A stretch of 64,000 nucleotides of DNA from Pteria penguin (lineage: Eukaryota; Mollusca; Bivalvia; Pterioida; Pteriidae): NCBI GenBank assembly GCA_035048485.1, contig CM068581.1, forward strand, positions 7,267,430 through 7,331,429, given 5' to 3'. Below, one piece after another: positions 22,275 through 32,750 of this stretch. The notes beneath the pieces were generated by a model. It had not been told where the DNA came from, did no database searches, and saw only the letters and a program-made list of their open reading frames with translations. The position numbers were made by a program, and so were the translations under genes. The stretch's first letter is position 1, and every line of letters starts with the position of its first letter.

Positions 22275-23830
22275 GAAAGAAAAAAGAGGAGTTACCGGCT
22301 CAGTTATGTGGCAGAAGTCACCATGGAGCTATACAATACATGAATATAAATAATATAATAGAACATTAATCAAATTAATTAATTAATCAAATGTGGATCC
22401 TTAAAAATTCAAAAGAGTTGTTAGAACATCTAAAATCAAAAAGTTTTACTAAAATTCACTCCATCAAGTCTTTTGACTTTTCGACTCTGTACACAACGAT
22501 CCCTCATCAGAAATTAAAAGACAGATTAGCGGAAATTATTCAAAATGCATTTACTAGTAAAAACGGAAGCCGAAAATTCAAATATATAGTAATAGGCCAT
22601 GATAAAACTTACTTTGTTAGGGAAAATTCTGATTCCAAAAATAAATACACTGAAACAGCTGTCATTCAGATGTTGAACTTTCTTATCGATAACAATTTTG
22701 TGGTGTTTGGAGGTAAGGTTTTTCAACAAATTGTCGGCATTCCAATGGGCACTAACTGTGCTCCGCTTCTGGCTGACATATTCCTTTATTCATACGAAGC
22801 TGAGTTCATTCAGTCTTTGCTTTCGCAAGGAAAAAAACAATTGGCTCTTGGCTTCAATTTTACTTACAGATATATAGATGACTTGCTTTCAATTAATAAT
22901 CTTTCATTCGCGGATTACCTTAGCATCATCTATCCAAGTGAACTGGAGGTCAAAGAAACCACAGAAACTAGTAATTCTACTTCGTATTTAGATATTATGT
23001 TGTCTTTCGACATTAATGGTCAATTGATCACCTCACTCTATGACAAACGTGACGATTTCAATTTCGCTATCACAAACTTTCCTTTCATAAGTAGCAACAT
23101 TCCATCATCGCCCGCATACGGCGTATTCATATCTCAGTTAATACGTTATTCCAGAGCATGTTCAAATTACAATGACTTTGTTCTGAGGGCTAGGCGACTT
23201 TCAGTTAAGCTGCTCAACCAGGGTTATATATGTGCTAGACTAGCATCGTCACTGAGGAAGTTCTACGGTCGTTACGAGACTCTTATTACTCCATATGATA
23301 TCTCGTTATCCAGACTTTTAAATGATATTCTGGACTGAGACCGATTCCGATCACTTTACACAGATTTGACACCTTCTATACTAGAGGGTTACCTACTTTG
23401 ACTTCTCCATATATAGATACATATGGAATTCACACGATTTGACTCTTTCTACGGGATATATGTGACGGGTGTTGCTAGCAAGCAGGAGATGCTCACTCTC
23501 CCCGGGCACCTGATCTCACTCCATCACAGGGGTTCACATATGCTCTTCAAGTAGACATATTTTGTTATTTTCCATTTGTTTTTCATTTTCACTGATTTTG
23601 TATGTCCTATGGTTTCTTGATTTTTGGATTTGTGGTTTGGATTTATCAATCATCTTTACATTTAACACATTACAAAAATATTTGATTGTAGTGCAATTAC
23701 GATACCGACTTAGGACGGTCATTTAATTTGACAAAAGCCAAACAAATGGTGTGGTTAACCGGTTTACGGGCCCACCTTCCCACTCACCGTAACAGCAGAA
23801 CAATCAAAATTGAGACACTTTACATGATCA
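22275..23830 (+). mobile_element. Penelope-like retroelement inserted in the Polinton
   Basis: The insert has the reverse transcriptase frame at 22391-23338, about 100 bp of 5' flank beginning AGGAGTTACCGGCTCAG, and about 490 bp of 3' sequence ending in the GGTTTACGGGCCCACC block. The outer parts are defined by comparison with 26440-26632, where the same 5' and 3' ends are joined directly, and with similar 3' ends at 180-312 and 62548-62650. No GIY-YIG endonuclease frame follows the RT. Exact ends and TSD were not resolved. Confidence 0.65.
22391..23338 (+). CDS. Penelope-like reverse transcriptase (N-terminally incomplete)
   Basis: A 315-codon intact frame carries reverse transcriptase blocks in order: FDFSTLYTTIPHQKLK (motif A with Asp at about residue 29), GIPMGTNCAPLLADIFLYSYE (motif B region, about 115-135), and FTYRYIDDLLSIN (motif C, catalytic YIDD at about 157-160). 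Then come SYLDIMLS and YDKRDDFNFAITNFPFI, typical of this family. It would copy element RNA into DNA at a nick. The protein lacks the usual N-terminal third and any C-terminal endonuclease, so it is a truncated or EN-lacking copy. I assign it to Penelope-like elements by motif pattern; some other RT lineage remains possible. Confidence 0.75.
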   Translation: MWILKNSKELLEHLKSKSFTKIHSIKSFDFSTLYTTIPHQKLKDRLAEIIQNAFTSKNGSRKFKYIVIGHDKTYFVRENSDSKNKYTETAVIQMLNFLIDNNFVVFGGKVFQQIVGIPMGTNCAPLLADIFLYSYEAEFIQSLLSQGKKQLALGFNFTYRYIDDLLSINNLSFADYLSIIYPSELEVKETTETSNSTSYLDIMLSFDINGQLITSLYDKRDDFNFAITNFPFISSNIPSSPAYGVFISQLIRYSRACSNYNDFVLRARRLSVKLLNQGYICARLASSLRKFYGRYETLITPYDISLSRLLNDILD

Positions 23831-23999
23831 TTACCCAGACATTACAAAGTCACGTCTAGATATAGAAAAACAGTAAGAGTTTTTACAATTTAAAACCTTT
23901 AATTAGAACGACATGTTTTTGCACATATACCAATGTATCACCACCATACAGTAAAGTCACTGGAATTCCATGGCATCTTGGCGTTTCAGAGAGTGTTTC

Positions 24000-24350
24000 T
24001 TAGATATCTTCATTACGAGAAGGCACCTGCTTGCGTTTCAGATTTCCGCTCACTAGATTTTTGAGTTCTTTCACGGCGTTCTGGATGTCGGTAAGATGTA
24101 CTTTCATCTCGCCGATTCCCATGTTGGACGGCATGGCCTCTACCTTCGTCTCGACCGCGATATTTTTCACGGCGGTGAGATTCTCATTGACGGTGTGCAT
24201 GACTTCTTTGCGATTTTTATTCATCACGCTCTCGAGGTCTGTCATCGTTTTATCGGTGGTTTTGGCTTCCCAAGCGTCTTGCGCGGTAAACACGTCCAAA
24301 ATCGACTGAGAAATCTCGGGAATTTTGTTGATCGGTTGCTGTTGAGCCAT
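24000..24350 (-). CDS. Polinton small protein, unidentified (116 aa)
   Basis: Start ATG is at 24350-24348 on the minus strand, chosen because a TATA-like TATTTAAG lies about 60 bp upstream and the longer upstream frame overlaps the divergent promoter region. The protein is polar with a long helical segment, probably coiled coil, at residues 40-100 and a basic end (LKRKQVPSRNEDI). No known domain was recognised. It is transcribed away from the polymerase gene; its downstream side is now occupied by the Penelope-like insert. The frame is intact, unlike its neighbours. Confidence 0.55.
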   Translation of the reverse strand: MAQQQPINKIPEISQSILDVFTAQDAWEAKTTDKTMTDLESVMNKNRKEVMHTVNENLTAVKNIAVETKVEAMPSNMGIGEMKVHLTDIQNAVKELKNLVSGNLKRKQVPSRNEDI

Positions 24351-24622
24351 GGTAGTTGTAACTCGTTCGATGTATCGAATCGAAATGAAACGTAGAGATC
24401 GAGACGGGCTTAAATATCTGATATTTCGTCCTTGAAATAACGCGACCACCTCGTAGAGGTCGTTCCATACATTATAGTAATTCGATCGGTGACGTGGTAA
24501 TTCACACAGCGCGAGTGGTCGTTTCAAAGTCGCGGTGACCTCCGTATACCAAAACGAGGCCGTCCAAGTCACATAAATAGAGAGTTTTTGATTTCGAGTT
24601 CATTTACGATTTCGTAGTCAAC
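24351..24622. promoter_or_regulatory. Divergent promoter region between two Polinton genes
   Basis: The 272-bp gap between opposing start codons holds a TATA-like TATTTAAG for the minus gene (near 24407-24415) and CATAAATAG for the polymerase gene (near 24571), each 50-60 bp from its ATG. No other signal was identified. Confidence 0.4.
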
Positions 24623-27600
24623 ATGCCAACAGCTAAAGATTTACCGAGATCGCAAAAATTTCGCACGCTTTTCAAAAGATGGGTGCGAAGACAGGGTGGA
24701 ATAGAAGGAGCCAGAGATAGACTTCGAGAGGTCCGAATCGAGAGTAAAAAGCCCAGAGACTTCTTTACCATCAAGACGAAAAGAGAACATCAGTCTCGAA
24801 AGTTTAAGACGAAGGGCGCCCGCTATGACGTGCAGTTCAAAGATCTGAGTCGAAAGATGCGGGTTAGTGACTTACCGAGATTTTTGCCTCGTATGATGAA
24901 TTCGTTAGTGAACGATTTGAAAAGAAAATGTCATGCCAAATACAAAGATTACATCAGGCTGAACATCATTCACTCTCTTTGAAATCCGAAATCTGGAAAT
25001 CACGCTGAGTCAGAATCTAACGGGGAATACGATCATGGACTAAATTCAGAAGGTGCAACAGAGTAACGAGAACTTTAAGTTGGAAGACGGGCAGACCACC
25101 ATGGACGTCTTCCACATCGAGTTGCCTTACGGATCCGGTGGACATAAGACGAAACATCTACATGCTGATGAAGAGGCTTTCAGGAAAAGCAAGAAGTCCA
25201 TCATACCGATCGAGAACGATGGAGATAACATGCGGTTAGCAAGAGCCATCGTGGTGGCCCGTCTACACGCTCAAAAACCTACGGACTCTCAAGAGATGCA
25301 AGATTGGAAAAGGGCATAGCATCGAATGATACAACCCAGATACCGGGATCAAGAGAGAGCGGCAAAATCACTATGTCAGGAGGCGGGCGTGTCGATGGAA
25401 CACGGATGTGGACCCATCGAGTGGACCATATTTCAGACGGTCTCCGCCTGAAAATAAATCAACAAGTACCAGAGACCCGGAAGATCAAACTGCAGTTACT
25501 GTACAAGGGAAACGTTAGAAACAACATGCGACCCAAAATGTTAAACAGCTTGTACTCGGAACATTATTACGATACCGTGACGTGCATGGCCGGTTTGATC
25601 GAAAGTTCATACTACTGCGACTTTTGCGACATGGGATATTCTCACAAGGAAGATCATCTCACGCGATGCCCGGTGAGGTGTAATTACTGCTTGAATTCAC
25701 CGCCGTGCCCCCGGGACGATTGCAATATCACGTGTCAGAGCTGTAAAGGACATTTTCCCAACATGCAGTGTTATTGGAGCCATCTGAAACCGTACAAAGT
25801 GGGAAAGAGCATATGCGAACTCATGACGAGATGTCGGGATTGTGGGAGTCGAATGAGTAAATCGCTGATGAGAATACATCGATGCGGCGATAAAGATCAC
25901 GTCTGTTCCATCTGTAAGACCGTGGTGGAAAAGGATCATCTCTGTTACGTGCAACGCAAACCGAAACCTAAGAAAAAAGGAGAAAAGAACTCGTACATCT
26001 TCTACGAATTCGAATGTAGCCAGGACACGGGAGTTCCAAACTTTTGCGTGGCACATCGAGTTTGCGATGCATGCATACACTTGCCGATCGAAGAAGAATG
26101 TGAGACGTGCAGTCCGTTACCAGAAGGAAGAGAAGTCATCTTTCAAGGAGAGAATACCTTAAAAAGTTATTCTCCTGTTGTGTCACGAACAAGAACAAAG
26201 AAATCTTGCCACGGCGGCGTGACGGCCATCGCTCACAACATGAAAGGATACGACGGACAATTCATATTACATTTCCTGGTCATTAGTGCGTGCATGAAAC
26301 TTGACTTCTTGATGAGCGGAGCCAAGATCATGACGATGTCAACGGGATATGTTTCATCGATTCCTACAACTTCATGAGTTCCTCGTTGAGTAAATTACCC
26401 AAGGCCTTCGTATTGACCGAATTGAAGAAAGGTTAAGAATTGAAGAAAGGTTAACCACACCATTTGTTTGGCTTTTGTCAAATTAAATGACTGTCCTAAG
26501 TCGGTATCATAATTGCACTACAATCAAATATTTTTGTAATGTGTAATATGTTCTAGTATATTATTTATATTCATGTATTGTATAGCTCCATGGTGACTTC
26601 TGCCACATAACTGAGCCAGTAACTCCTCCTTTTTCTTCCCTCATCTTTTCAACAGTCCGGTCAACCAGCAGTACTCGGGTACCTATTCTCTGATGGAAAA
26701 GTACTTGCCCGACTCCATGGATACCGAGGCTCGACGACAGTTCATCTCATGGTACGAAGACAAAGTGAAGAGCGGAGAACGGTTAGATTTTGCCACCGAG
26801 ATGCGAAAGTATTGTCGATCGCATTGTCGACGTAGACATATTGAGGAAATGTTGCAGGAAGTTCCAATAAACACTACTGAACTTGTCGACGTCGATCCCT
26901 TTACGGAATGTGTCACAATAGCGAGTGCTGCCAACTTTGCGTTTGGACGTCAATTCATGCCCAGATATCGTTTGGCCATCATACCTACCAAAGGATACCA
27001 ACCCGAACACAAGTATTCCATCAAAGCCTTACGATAGTTGAAATGGATCGCTCACGATACCAATCACGAGATACGACATGCTCGCAACGGAGCGGAAATC
27101 AGAATCGGACCTTACACCGTGGACGGATATGATATCAACACCCAGACCATTTACGAGTTTCATGGATGTTTCTGGCACGATTGCCCCGATTGCTATCCAA
27201 ACATGCAACTGGAAAATCACCCCTTGCGATATGACGTCACCTTTGCCGACTTGTACGATGCCATGCTGGAACGACAAAAAGAGCTGAACGAAATGGGATT
27301 CAACGTGACCATTATATGGGAACACGAGTACGATCAGAAGAGGAAGGACGACCCTACCTTTGGCGACTTCGTTCTTTCGATGTATAAGCAGTTAGCTGAT
27401 CCGTTGGAACCCCAAGACGCGCTGTTCGGAGGTCGTCCCAATGCTACCCGTCTATATTGTGACGAAGGAGACATGCGCTTCATCGACGTCTGTTCCTTAT
27501 ATCCTAACATGTTGAAATACGGAACCTTTCCCATCAGACATCCTACCATCGTCACGGAGGAATTCGGGGACGTGAGGGAATACACGGGCCTGGTGAAATG

Positions 27601-28755
27601 TCGCATGTTCCCACCAAGTGGATTGTATCATCCTGTCTTAACGTTCGGCACGGATCACAAGTTACTGTTTCCCTTATGTCAGACGTGCGCAACGACCAAA
27701 GAGAACGTAGGACCCGACTACCGGTGCGAACAAACGGATGACGAGTGAGCACTCATGGGTACCTGGACCACGCCCGAATTGAACATGACCTTAGACATGG
27801 GTTATCGAATAGATCGTATTTACGAAGTGTGACATTTCGAACAATCCAGCAACACACTATTTCGAAAGTATATAGAAACCTTTCTACGCATCAGACAAGA
27901 AGCCAGCGGATTCCCTAGCGATTGCGATACGGAGAAAAAGAAGTCGGCCTACATCAAGGACGTGTTCCAGCATGGAGGTATACGGTTGCAGGAAGTACGT
28001 AAAAATCCCATGTTACGTACCATTGCCAAATTATTTCTGAACTGTCTGTGGGGAAAGTTCGCTCAGCGACTGGCTCTGACTCAGAATCAATACTTTACGG
28101 AACAGAGCGAACTGATCGAGTTGATGCACGACGATACCAAAGATTTCAAACAAGTGGAAGTCATCAAAAATGACGAAGACGATTCCTTAGACATGGCATT
28201 GGCCAGTTTCACGGACAGCGACGATTTCGTACCACCGTGTCCCTTTAGCAACGTGATCATCGCCTGTTTTACCACGGCGCTGGCCCGTCTCAAGCTGTAC
28301 GATGCATTACACCGACTAGATAGAAGAGAGCTTTATTTCGATACGGACAGCATCATCTACATGTACATTCACGACGACGATGGATGGCAACCTAACATCA
28401 TGGATAGTTTGGGATGTTGGACCGACGAATTGAACAGTAAATCCATCACGACGTTTGTATCGGAAGGACCGAAGAACTACGCTTACCAATTAAGCGACGG
28501 AAGCACGACGTATAAAGTCAAAGGATTGACGTTGGATTTTCGCACCAGTCAAATCGTCAACTTCGAATCCATGAAAGACATGGACGAAAATTGGACGACA
28601 GAGACAAAGGAGAGGACAAGATCAAGGTCGTTTATCTTTCGAAGATCGTGTGTGCCAAAGACCATACGATTCACACGAATATGACCACCAAAGACTATCG
28701 CGTGGTGTACGATAAAAGACAAGTGTTAAAAAACTTGAACACCTTAAGGATACTG
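24623..28755 (+). pseudogene. Polinton protein-primed family B DNA polymerase, multiply broken
   Basis: The gene would replicate the element by protein priming. Visible parts: a basic N-terminus (24623-24982), a linker (25053-25319), a Cys/His-rich region (25600-26110), ExoI YEFE (about 26005), ExoII HNMKGYD (about 26235), a Cys-box FHGCFWHDC (about 27165), motif A DVCSLYPNM (27485), motif B region AKLFLNCLWGKF (28030) and motif C YFDTDS (28338). Breaks: frameshifts near 24975, 25304, 26345 and 28590; stops at 25038-25040 (TAA), 27035-27037 (TAG), 27746-27748 (TGA) and 27830-27832 (TGA); and a 190-bp insertion at 26440-26632. Catalytic residues survive, but no functional product is possible. 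Order and motifs match the Polinton/adintovirus pol B family. Confidence 0.88.
26440..26632 (-). mobile_element. Internally deleted Penelope-like element inside the polymerase gene
   Basis: Read on the minus strand, this is the 5' end of the 22275-23830 element (GGCTCAGTTATGTGGCAGAAG) joined directly to its 3' end (TTTGATTGTAGTGCAATTA, then GGTGTGGTTAACC), with the RT gene deleted. It interrupts the polymerase reading frame between the lysine-rich end of the exonuclease domain and the following PHLF segment. An 18-bp direct duplication GAATTGAAGAAAGGTTAA stands at its left edge. Confidence 0.8.
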
Positions 28756-29214
28756 AAAGGAACAAGATGTGCCACGACATCATTCGTCCGATGTTTAAAC
28801 TGGTACTGTGTATGAATATGAGATTACATAAATGCAACGGTTGTCACGAGGGAAAGGAATGTAATGTGATTATCACTTCGAAAAATGGATGGATGATATG
28901 TTACGAGATGGGAATCTCCCATCGGACGTCAACCTGTTAGTGGTTTGTTTTCACAAGACTTTTGTACCTAGTCTACGTGAAAAGAGAACTGTTGAACATT
29001 TTACCTTCGTATTATGCTAAACTTCTTTCCATGTATTGTTGTCAGTAATTTGTGTTCACAAAAAATTGTTGTTCATTAAATGTGTTGTCATTAAATTCGT
29101 AAAAATCAAAAAATTGTTTTTGTTTTTGTGTTCACCAAAAAAAAAAAATTCACAAAGATCACACTCTGTCCGTAGTCATAAAACGAGCACAAGTTCTTGC
29201 CGTCATTTGACGTC
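28756..29214. other. Polinton intergenic stretch
   Basis: Between polymerase end and ATPase start there is AT-rich sequence with a GTTGT/CATTAAAT repeat near 29040-29095 and an A-run at 29138-29150. Short ORFs here are unconvincing. Confidence 0.4.
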
Positions 29215-29841
29215 ATGTCGTCGTCCTGTGTACTTGCACTAGACCCGGTAGCCGGACCTAGTCGATCGGGAAAGATCGAGTTCGTCAAAAACGTGATGAC
29301 GTCGAAAGAGGCAGTCATACGACCACCGCCACATAAAGTGGTCTGGTGGTATCGGGAATGACAGAAAGCGTACGAAGACATGATAGACCACGTGAAGTTC
29401 GTCAAAGACATTCACGAAGACGACGAATTAGTGTCCGATACAAACGTTCCCCATCTCTTGGTCTTTGACGACATGATGGGAGATAAAGCCGGCGAATACA
29501 TCGTGGATTGGTTCACAAGAATAGCACAACACCGTAATACCAGTGTGGTGTACATCACTCAGAACTTATTCGACCGAGGTCCCCATCATCGCACCATCAG
29601 TTTGAACGCTCACTACCTGGTGTTCATTAAAACTCCACGAGACAAGGCACAGGTAGATACCTTGTCTAGACAGTTGAAATTTCCTTGCATGAACCATGCC
29701 TATCAAGATGCCACCAGTCGCACTCACGGTTATCTGGTGGTGGACATATCACCCACGACACCCGACGATCTGAGACTGCGTACCGACGTATTTCATCATT
29801 CCGAGGAAGGTGGCATCGTGGTGTACATGCCTAAGGCATAA
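29215..29841 (+). pseudogene. Polinton DNA-packaging ATPase (A32/FtsK-HerA type) with one stop
   Basis: ATG 29215 opens a 208-codon frame that would power genome packaging into a capsid. It has the Walker A loop GPSRSGK at residues 15-21, Walker B HLLVFDD near residue 80, and the sensor-like YITQNLFDRG near residue 112, followed by IKTPRDK. Length fits Polinton ATPases (about 200-250 aa). TGA at 29359-29361 (residue 49) interrupts it just after VVWWYRE; the family usually has a Trp there. Everything else is open, so this is the least damaged core gene. It sits between the polymerase and the basic protein gene. Confidence 0.85.
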
Positions 29842-29890
29842 AACGAAGCGTTCCACTCCCCACGAGATTATTTAGCGAACGACAGTTGTC

Positions 29891-30567
29891 ATGAGCACAT
29901 CGTCTTCTACCGGTAAGCTGATCCCTCTTTTGGGAAAACTCCACCGCACCAGAGATGTGCGACGGAGACAGTTATTATTGGAGGCCGGACGTAAAGCTCT
30001 GGTGAATTGGTTCAGCACGGGTGCTAAGAACATTATCAACGGGAGCATGTCCATGACAAACTGACCAAGAAATTCGTCAAGAAATATTTCGAGACCTTGG
30101 GAGCATTGGCCGATGGCAACATGGATCCCGAAGAGAGACAACGTCTCATCTTGAAACTGGGTGGTTCCGGAATTGTTGGGGGTGTCATCATACGTAACAT
30201 GATGCATTGGCCACAACGAGAGAAATCGAGACAGAAATTTTACATCGTATGTAACAGTCATCTCCTGGAGAATCCTTTCCTCAGACGACGTACTACCAAA
30301 GCCCCAAAGAAAACCCAAAAGAGGGCCCCAAAGAAGACAGCCCCTACTACGCCCAAGAAGACGTCGACGTCCACGCCGTTATTAGCTGCACGTGCGGGAA
30401 AATCGATCGACTCGTCGGACGGGGAGGACGAGACGGGATTCTTTGACGCTTCCAGTATTTTTGACTTAAATGCGACGGCCAAGACTCCCAATACTCAGTC
30501 GCAGATCGAAAAGAATTGGTTGAGTTTGGGCAGTCCCATATCATGGTTCGGCAACGACAAGAAGTAA
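29891..30567 (+). pseudogene. Polinton basic protein, unidentified, frameshifted
   Basis: ATG 29891 starts a basic helical segment (KLIPLLGKLHRTRDVRRRQ) that hits TGA at 30062. The next frame takes over near 30045 (DKLTKKFVKKYFETLGALA) and runs to TAA at 30567, so one frameshift splits a gene of about 220 codons. The middle has a Gly/Ile-rich hydrophobic patch (GGSGIVGGVIIRN), then a Lys/Pro/Thr-rich stretch (KAPKKTQKRAPKKTAP) like a histone-H1-type or DNA-condensing tail, and a C-terminus with SWFGNDKK. A virion core or membrane-active minor protein would fit its place beside ATPase and integrase, but this is inference. Confidence 0.5.
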
Positions 30568-31127
30568 CTCTATCCAAACTACCACAGAAAGTGTATTACG
30601 ATCCCGCACATCCGGGAGGATACGGGGGAGTCGAGTCTATCGGCAAGTCAAGCGTTTGGCACCCAAGTCTTCAAAGGTGAGGAAGAAGGACGTTATACGA
30701 TGGTTACGAGAACAATCTACGTACACGTTACATCGACCTATTCGACGAAAATTTTCGCACAACCACACGGAAGTGAGGAGATCCGCATACGAGAGACCTT
30801 CTTCTTCTCGAAAGAGACGTCGTCCGCGTTTTGCCGTGGGAGATTGGGTGAGAATCAGCAAATTGAAACATGTGCTCGAAAAAGGATATCTCCCCAATTG
30901 GACGACGGAACTCTTCATCGTCACTCGATGCGTTCCAAAGTATCGATGCGTATCCTTACGTCTACGTCATCAGAGACGATAACGACGAGCAGTTACGTGG
31001 AACGTTCTACGAGTCCGAGTTACAGAAGGTGATCAAGACGGACGACATTTACGACGTGGAGAAAGTTAAAATTAGCTCATGCATTCTCTTTCTACTGTTC
31101 CTTACTTCGTTAATTAACAGCTGCTGA
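30543..31127 (+). pseudogene. Polinton retroviral-type integrase, catalytic core deleted, frameshifted
   Basis: ATG 30543 overlaps the previous gene by 25 nt. The N-terminus has the Polinton pattern YYDPAHPGGYGGV, then a frameshift near 30638 leads to VIRWLREQSTYTLHRPIRR. Only about 30 residues later comes the C-terminal chromodomain-like part, VGDWVRISKLKHV with KGYLPNW, which in intact integrases lies some 200 residues downstream. The DDE core is therefore missing through an in-frame deletion near 30760-30820. A second frameshift near 30940 leads to the last block, RGTFYESELQKV (about 31000-31030). The protein cannot have catalysed integration after the deletion, so this copy was either mobilised in trans or deleted after insertion. 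Confidence 0.85.
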
Positions 31128-31237
31128 TTACCTTCTAATCTCGCTATTTTCCTTTCGTGTACGATGTACCGGGTCTTTGATTCGTCGGGTTGAACCGGTC
31201 TAGCGGGAGGCCTGGACTTCTTTGGTGTCTTAACCAC
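31049..31237 (-). CDS. Polinton minus-strand gene, C-terminal part (62 codons left)
   Basis: The frame reads towards the integrase end and overlaps its tail by about 80 bp. It is basic with a helical segment (HERKIARLEGNQQLLINEV) ending FSTS and a stop. The nested LINE begins about 10 bp upstream of its first Met, so the 5' part of the gene is cut off. The minus-strand frame at 33061-32738, on the other side of the LINE, may be the missing N-terminal part. No function recognised. Confidence 0.35.
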   Translation of the reverse strand: MVKTPKKSRPPARPVQPDESKTRYIVHERKIARLEGNQQLLINEVRNSRKRMHELILTFSTS

Positions 31238-31245
31238 CCTCGTCG

Positions 31246-32750
31246 ATGACTTGGGAATAGCAGTTTATTTGCAGGATATTGCTATGTTCTTACTCATGTA
31301 TGCTGACGACACTGTTTTGTTATCTGAAAGTCGTAACGGTCTACAACATATTCTTGATCAATTGAGCTGTTATTGTACCGAATGGGACATTTCTGTAAAT
31401 ACCGAAAAAACCAAAATTGTTGTTTTCAGGAATAATGGAAAGTTGGGCAAGGACGATAACTGGTGTTTTAACGGTTCGAAAATTGAAGTTGTCTCCTCTT
31501 TTAACTATTTAGGTGTCACATTGAATTTTAATGGTAAATTCCATAAAACTCAAAGTATACTTGCCATGCAAGGTAAAAAATGTATGTTTGGTGTTTTAAA
31601 AACATGTAATGATTATTCTTTAAATGTTGAATCGAAACTCAAAGTTTTCGATACATATGTTTCATGTGTTCTAAACTATGGCTGTGAAATATGGGGTCTT
31701 CATCAGGGAAAAGATATTGAAACAGTGCACTTGTATTTTTGTAAAAGAATTTTAAAGGTTAAACGCAGTACCCCTAACTTCATGGTTTACACTGAACTTG
31801 GTAGACTTCCATTAAAGATTTTACGTACTGTTAGAGTAATTAAGTATTGGTTAAAGCTCTTGAAAACAAGTAATTGTATACTGCGCTCACTTTTGGACGA
31901 AATGTTTTTAAATATGCATGAAAACAGCTGGTTATTTAATGTAAAAAATATCTTATGTACAGTTGGTTTTGGTGAAGTTTGGAACGATCAAGGTGTTACA
32001 GATGAGAATGCATTCCTGTATATTTTCAAACAGCGACTGACTGATATTTTTCTCCAGGAGAGAAACGTATTCTTTGAAACTTCTTCTAAATGTTTCATGT
32101 ATAGATACCTTACCAACTCGTTTACGCTTCAATATTATCTTCATAAATCTCTTCCAGATGATTTAGTTGTGCTTCTGTCTAAATTTAGATTACCTTCACA
32201 TTCACTTTGTATAGAACAAGGTAGATATAACAGGGTAGATAGAAATAATCGTGTCTGTCCTTTTTGCTTAGACACGGTCGAGGACGAGTATCACTTTATT
32301 CTTATTTGTCCTGCGTACTCTGATATCCGAAGGGTATATATTAAACCATATTACTGGATTCGACCCTCAATGTTCAAACTTGTTCATCTTTTCTCGATTG
32401 AAAACAAAAAACAGTTATGTAACTTTGGGAGATTTCTGAAACAGGCTTCTCAAATAAGAGATCTGAGAGTGTGATTTGCCTATTGTTGTTTTCTATTATG
32501 TGTTTACTATTTAGTTTCGATCCCTTAGGTTAAGTAAAGTTTGTATATACATGTTTATATATATTCATTTATATGTATGGTTAGTTCATTGTCTGTCCTC
32601 TTCAATTTAATTATCTCTAATTTACTGTGTAACAGTTAACTGCTAATCTTCATCTGTCTGAACGTTCACTCTGTATGTCTTTTGTGAATTTTGTACTTCT
32701 TGTATGCATATAAACCATATGGTTCTTTGCAAATAAACTATACTATAGCA
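31246..32750 (+). mobile_element. 5'-truncated LINE nested in the Polinton
   Basis: The sequence starts inside a reverse transcriptase gene and ends after a 3' UTR with GCAAATAAACTATACTATAG. It interrupts a minus-strand Polinton gene. A clear target duplication was not found. The ORF below is intact, so the insertion may be recent relative to the decay of the Polinton genes. Confidence 0.75.
31251..32474 (+). CDS. LINE ORF2 fragment: RT palm/thumb to zinc box
   Basis: An uninterrupted frame of 407 codons begins just before the RT catalytic box FLLMYADDTVLLSE (residues 13-26), continues through WDISVNTEKTKIVVF and FNYLGVTLNF (thumb), LNYGCEIWG and the long connection region, and ends with a Cys/His box CPFCLDTVEDEYHFILICP near residue 340. 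RT motifs before YADD and the endonuclease are missing because of 5' truncation. Similar C-terminal order is seen in the dead LINE at 5510-3540. The first Met is not a natural start. Confidence 0.85.
   Translation: MGIAVYLQDIAMFLLMYADDTVLLSESRNGLQHILDQLSCYCTEWDISVNTEKTKIVVFRNNGKLGKDDNWCFNGSKIEVVSSFNYLGVTLNFNGKFHKTQSILAMQGKKCMFGVLKTCNDYSLNVESKLKVFDTYVSCVLNYGCEIWGLHQGKDIETVHLYFCKRILKVKRSTPNFMVYTELGRLPLKILRTVRVIKYWLKLLKTSNCILRSLLDEMFLNMHENSWLFNVKNILCTVGFGEVWNDQGVTDENAFLYIFKQRLTDIFLQERNVFFETSSKCFMYRYLTNSFTLQYYLHKSLPDDLVVLLSKFRLPSHSLCIEQGRYNRVDRNNRVCPFCLDTVEDEYHFILICPAYSDIRRVYIKPYYWIRPSMFKLVHLFSIENKKQLCNFGRFLKQASQIRDLRV

Noticed and set aside
25697..26080. Minus-strand ORF of 127 codons
   Set aside because: Shadow of the Cys-rich part of the Polinton polymerase on the + strand.
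31246..32750. LINE target duplication in the Polinton
   Set aside because: I compared sequences at both borders (for example TCGATGAC and TCGACTGATAC) and found no convincing repeat.
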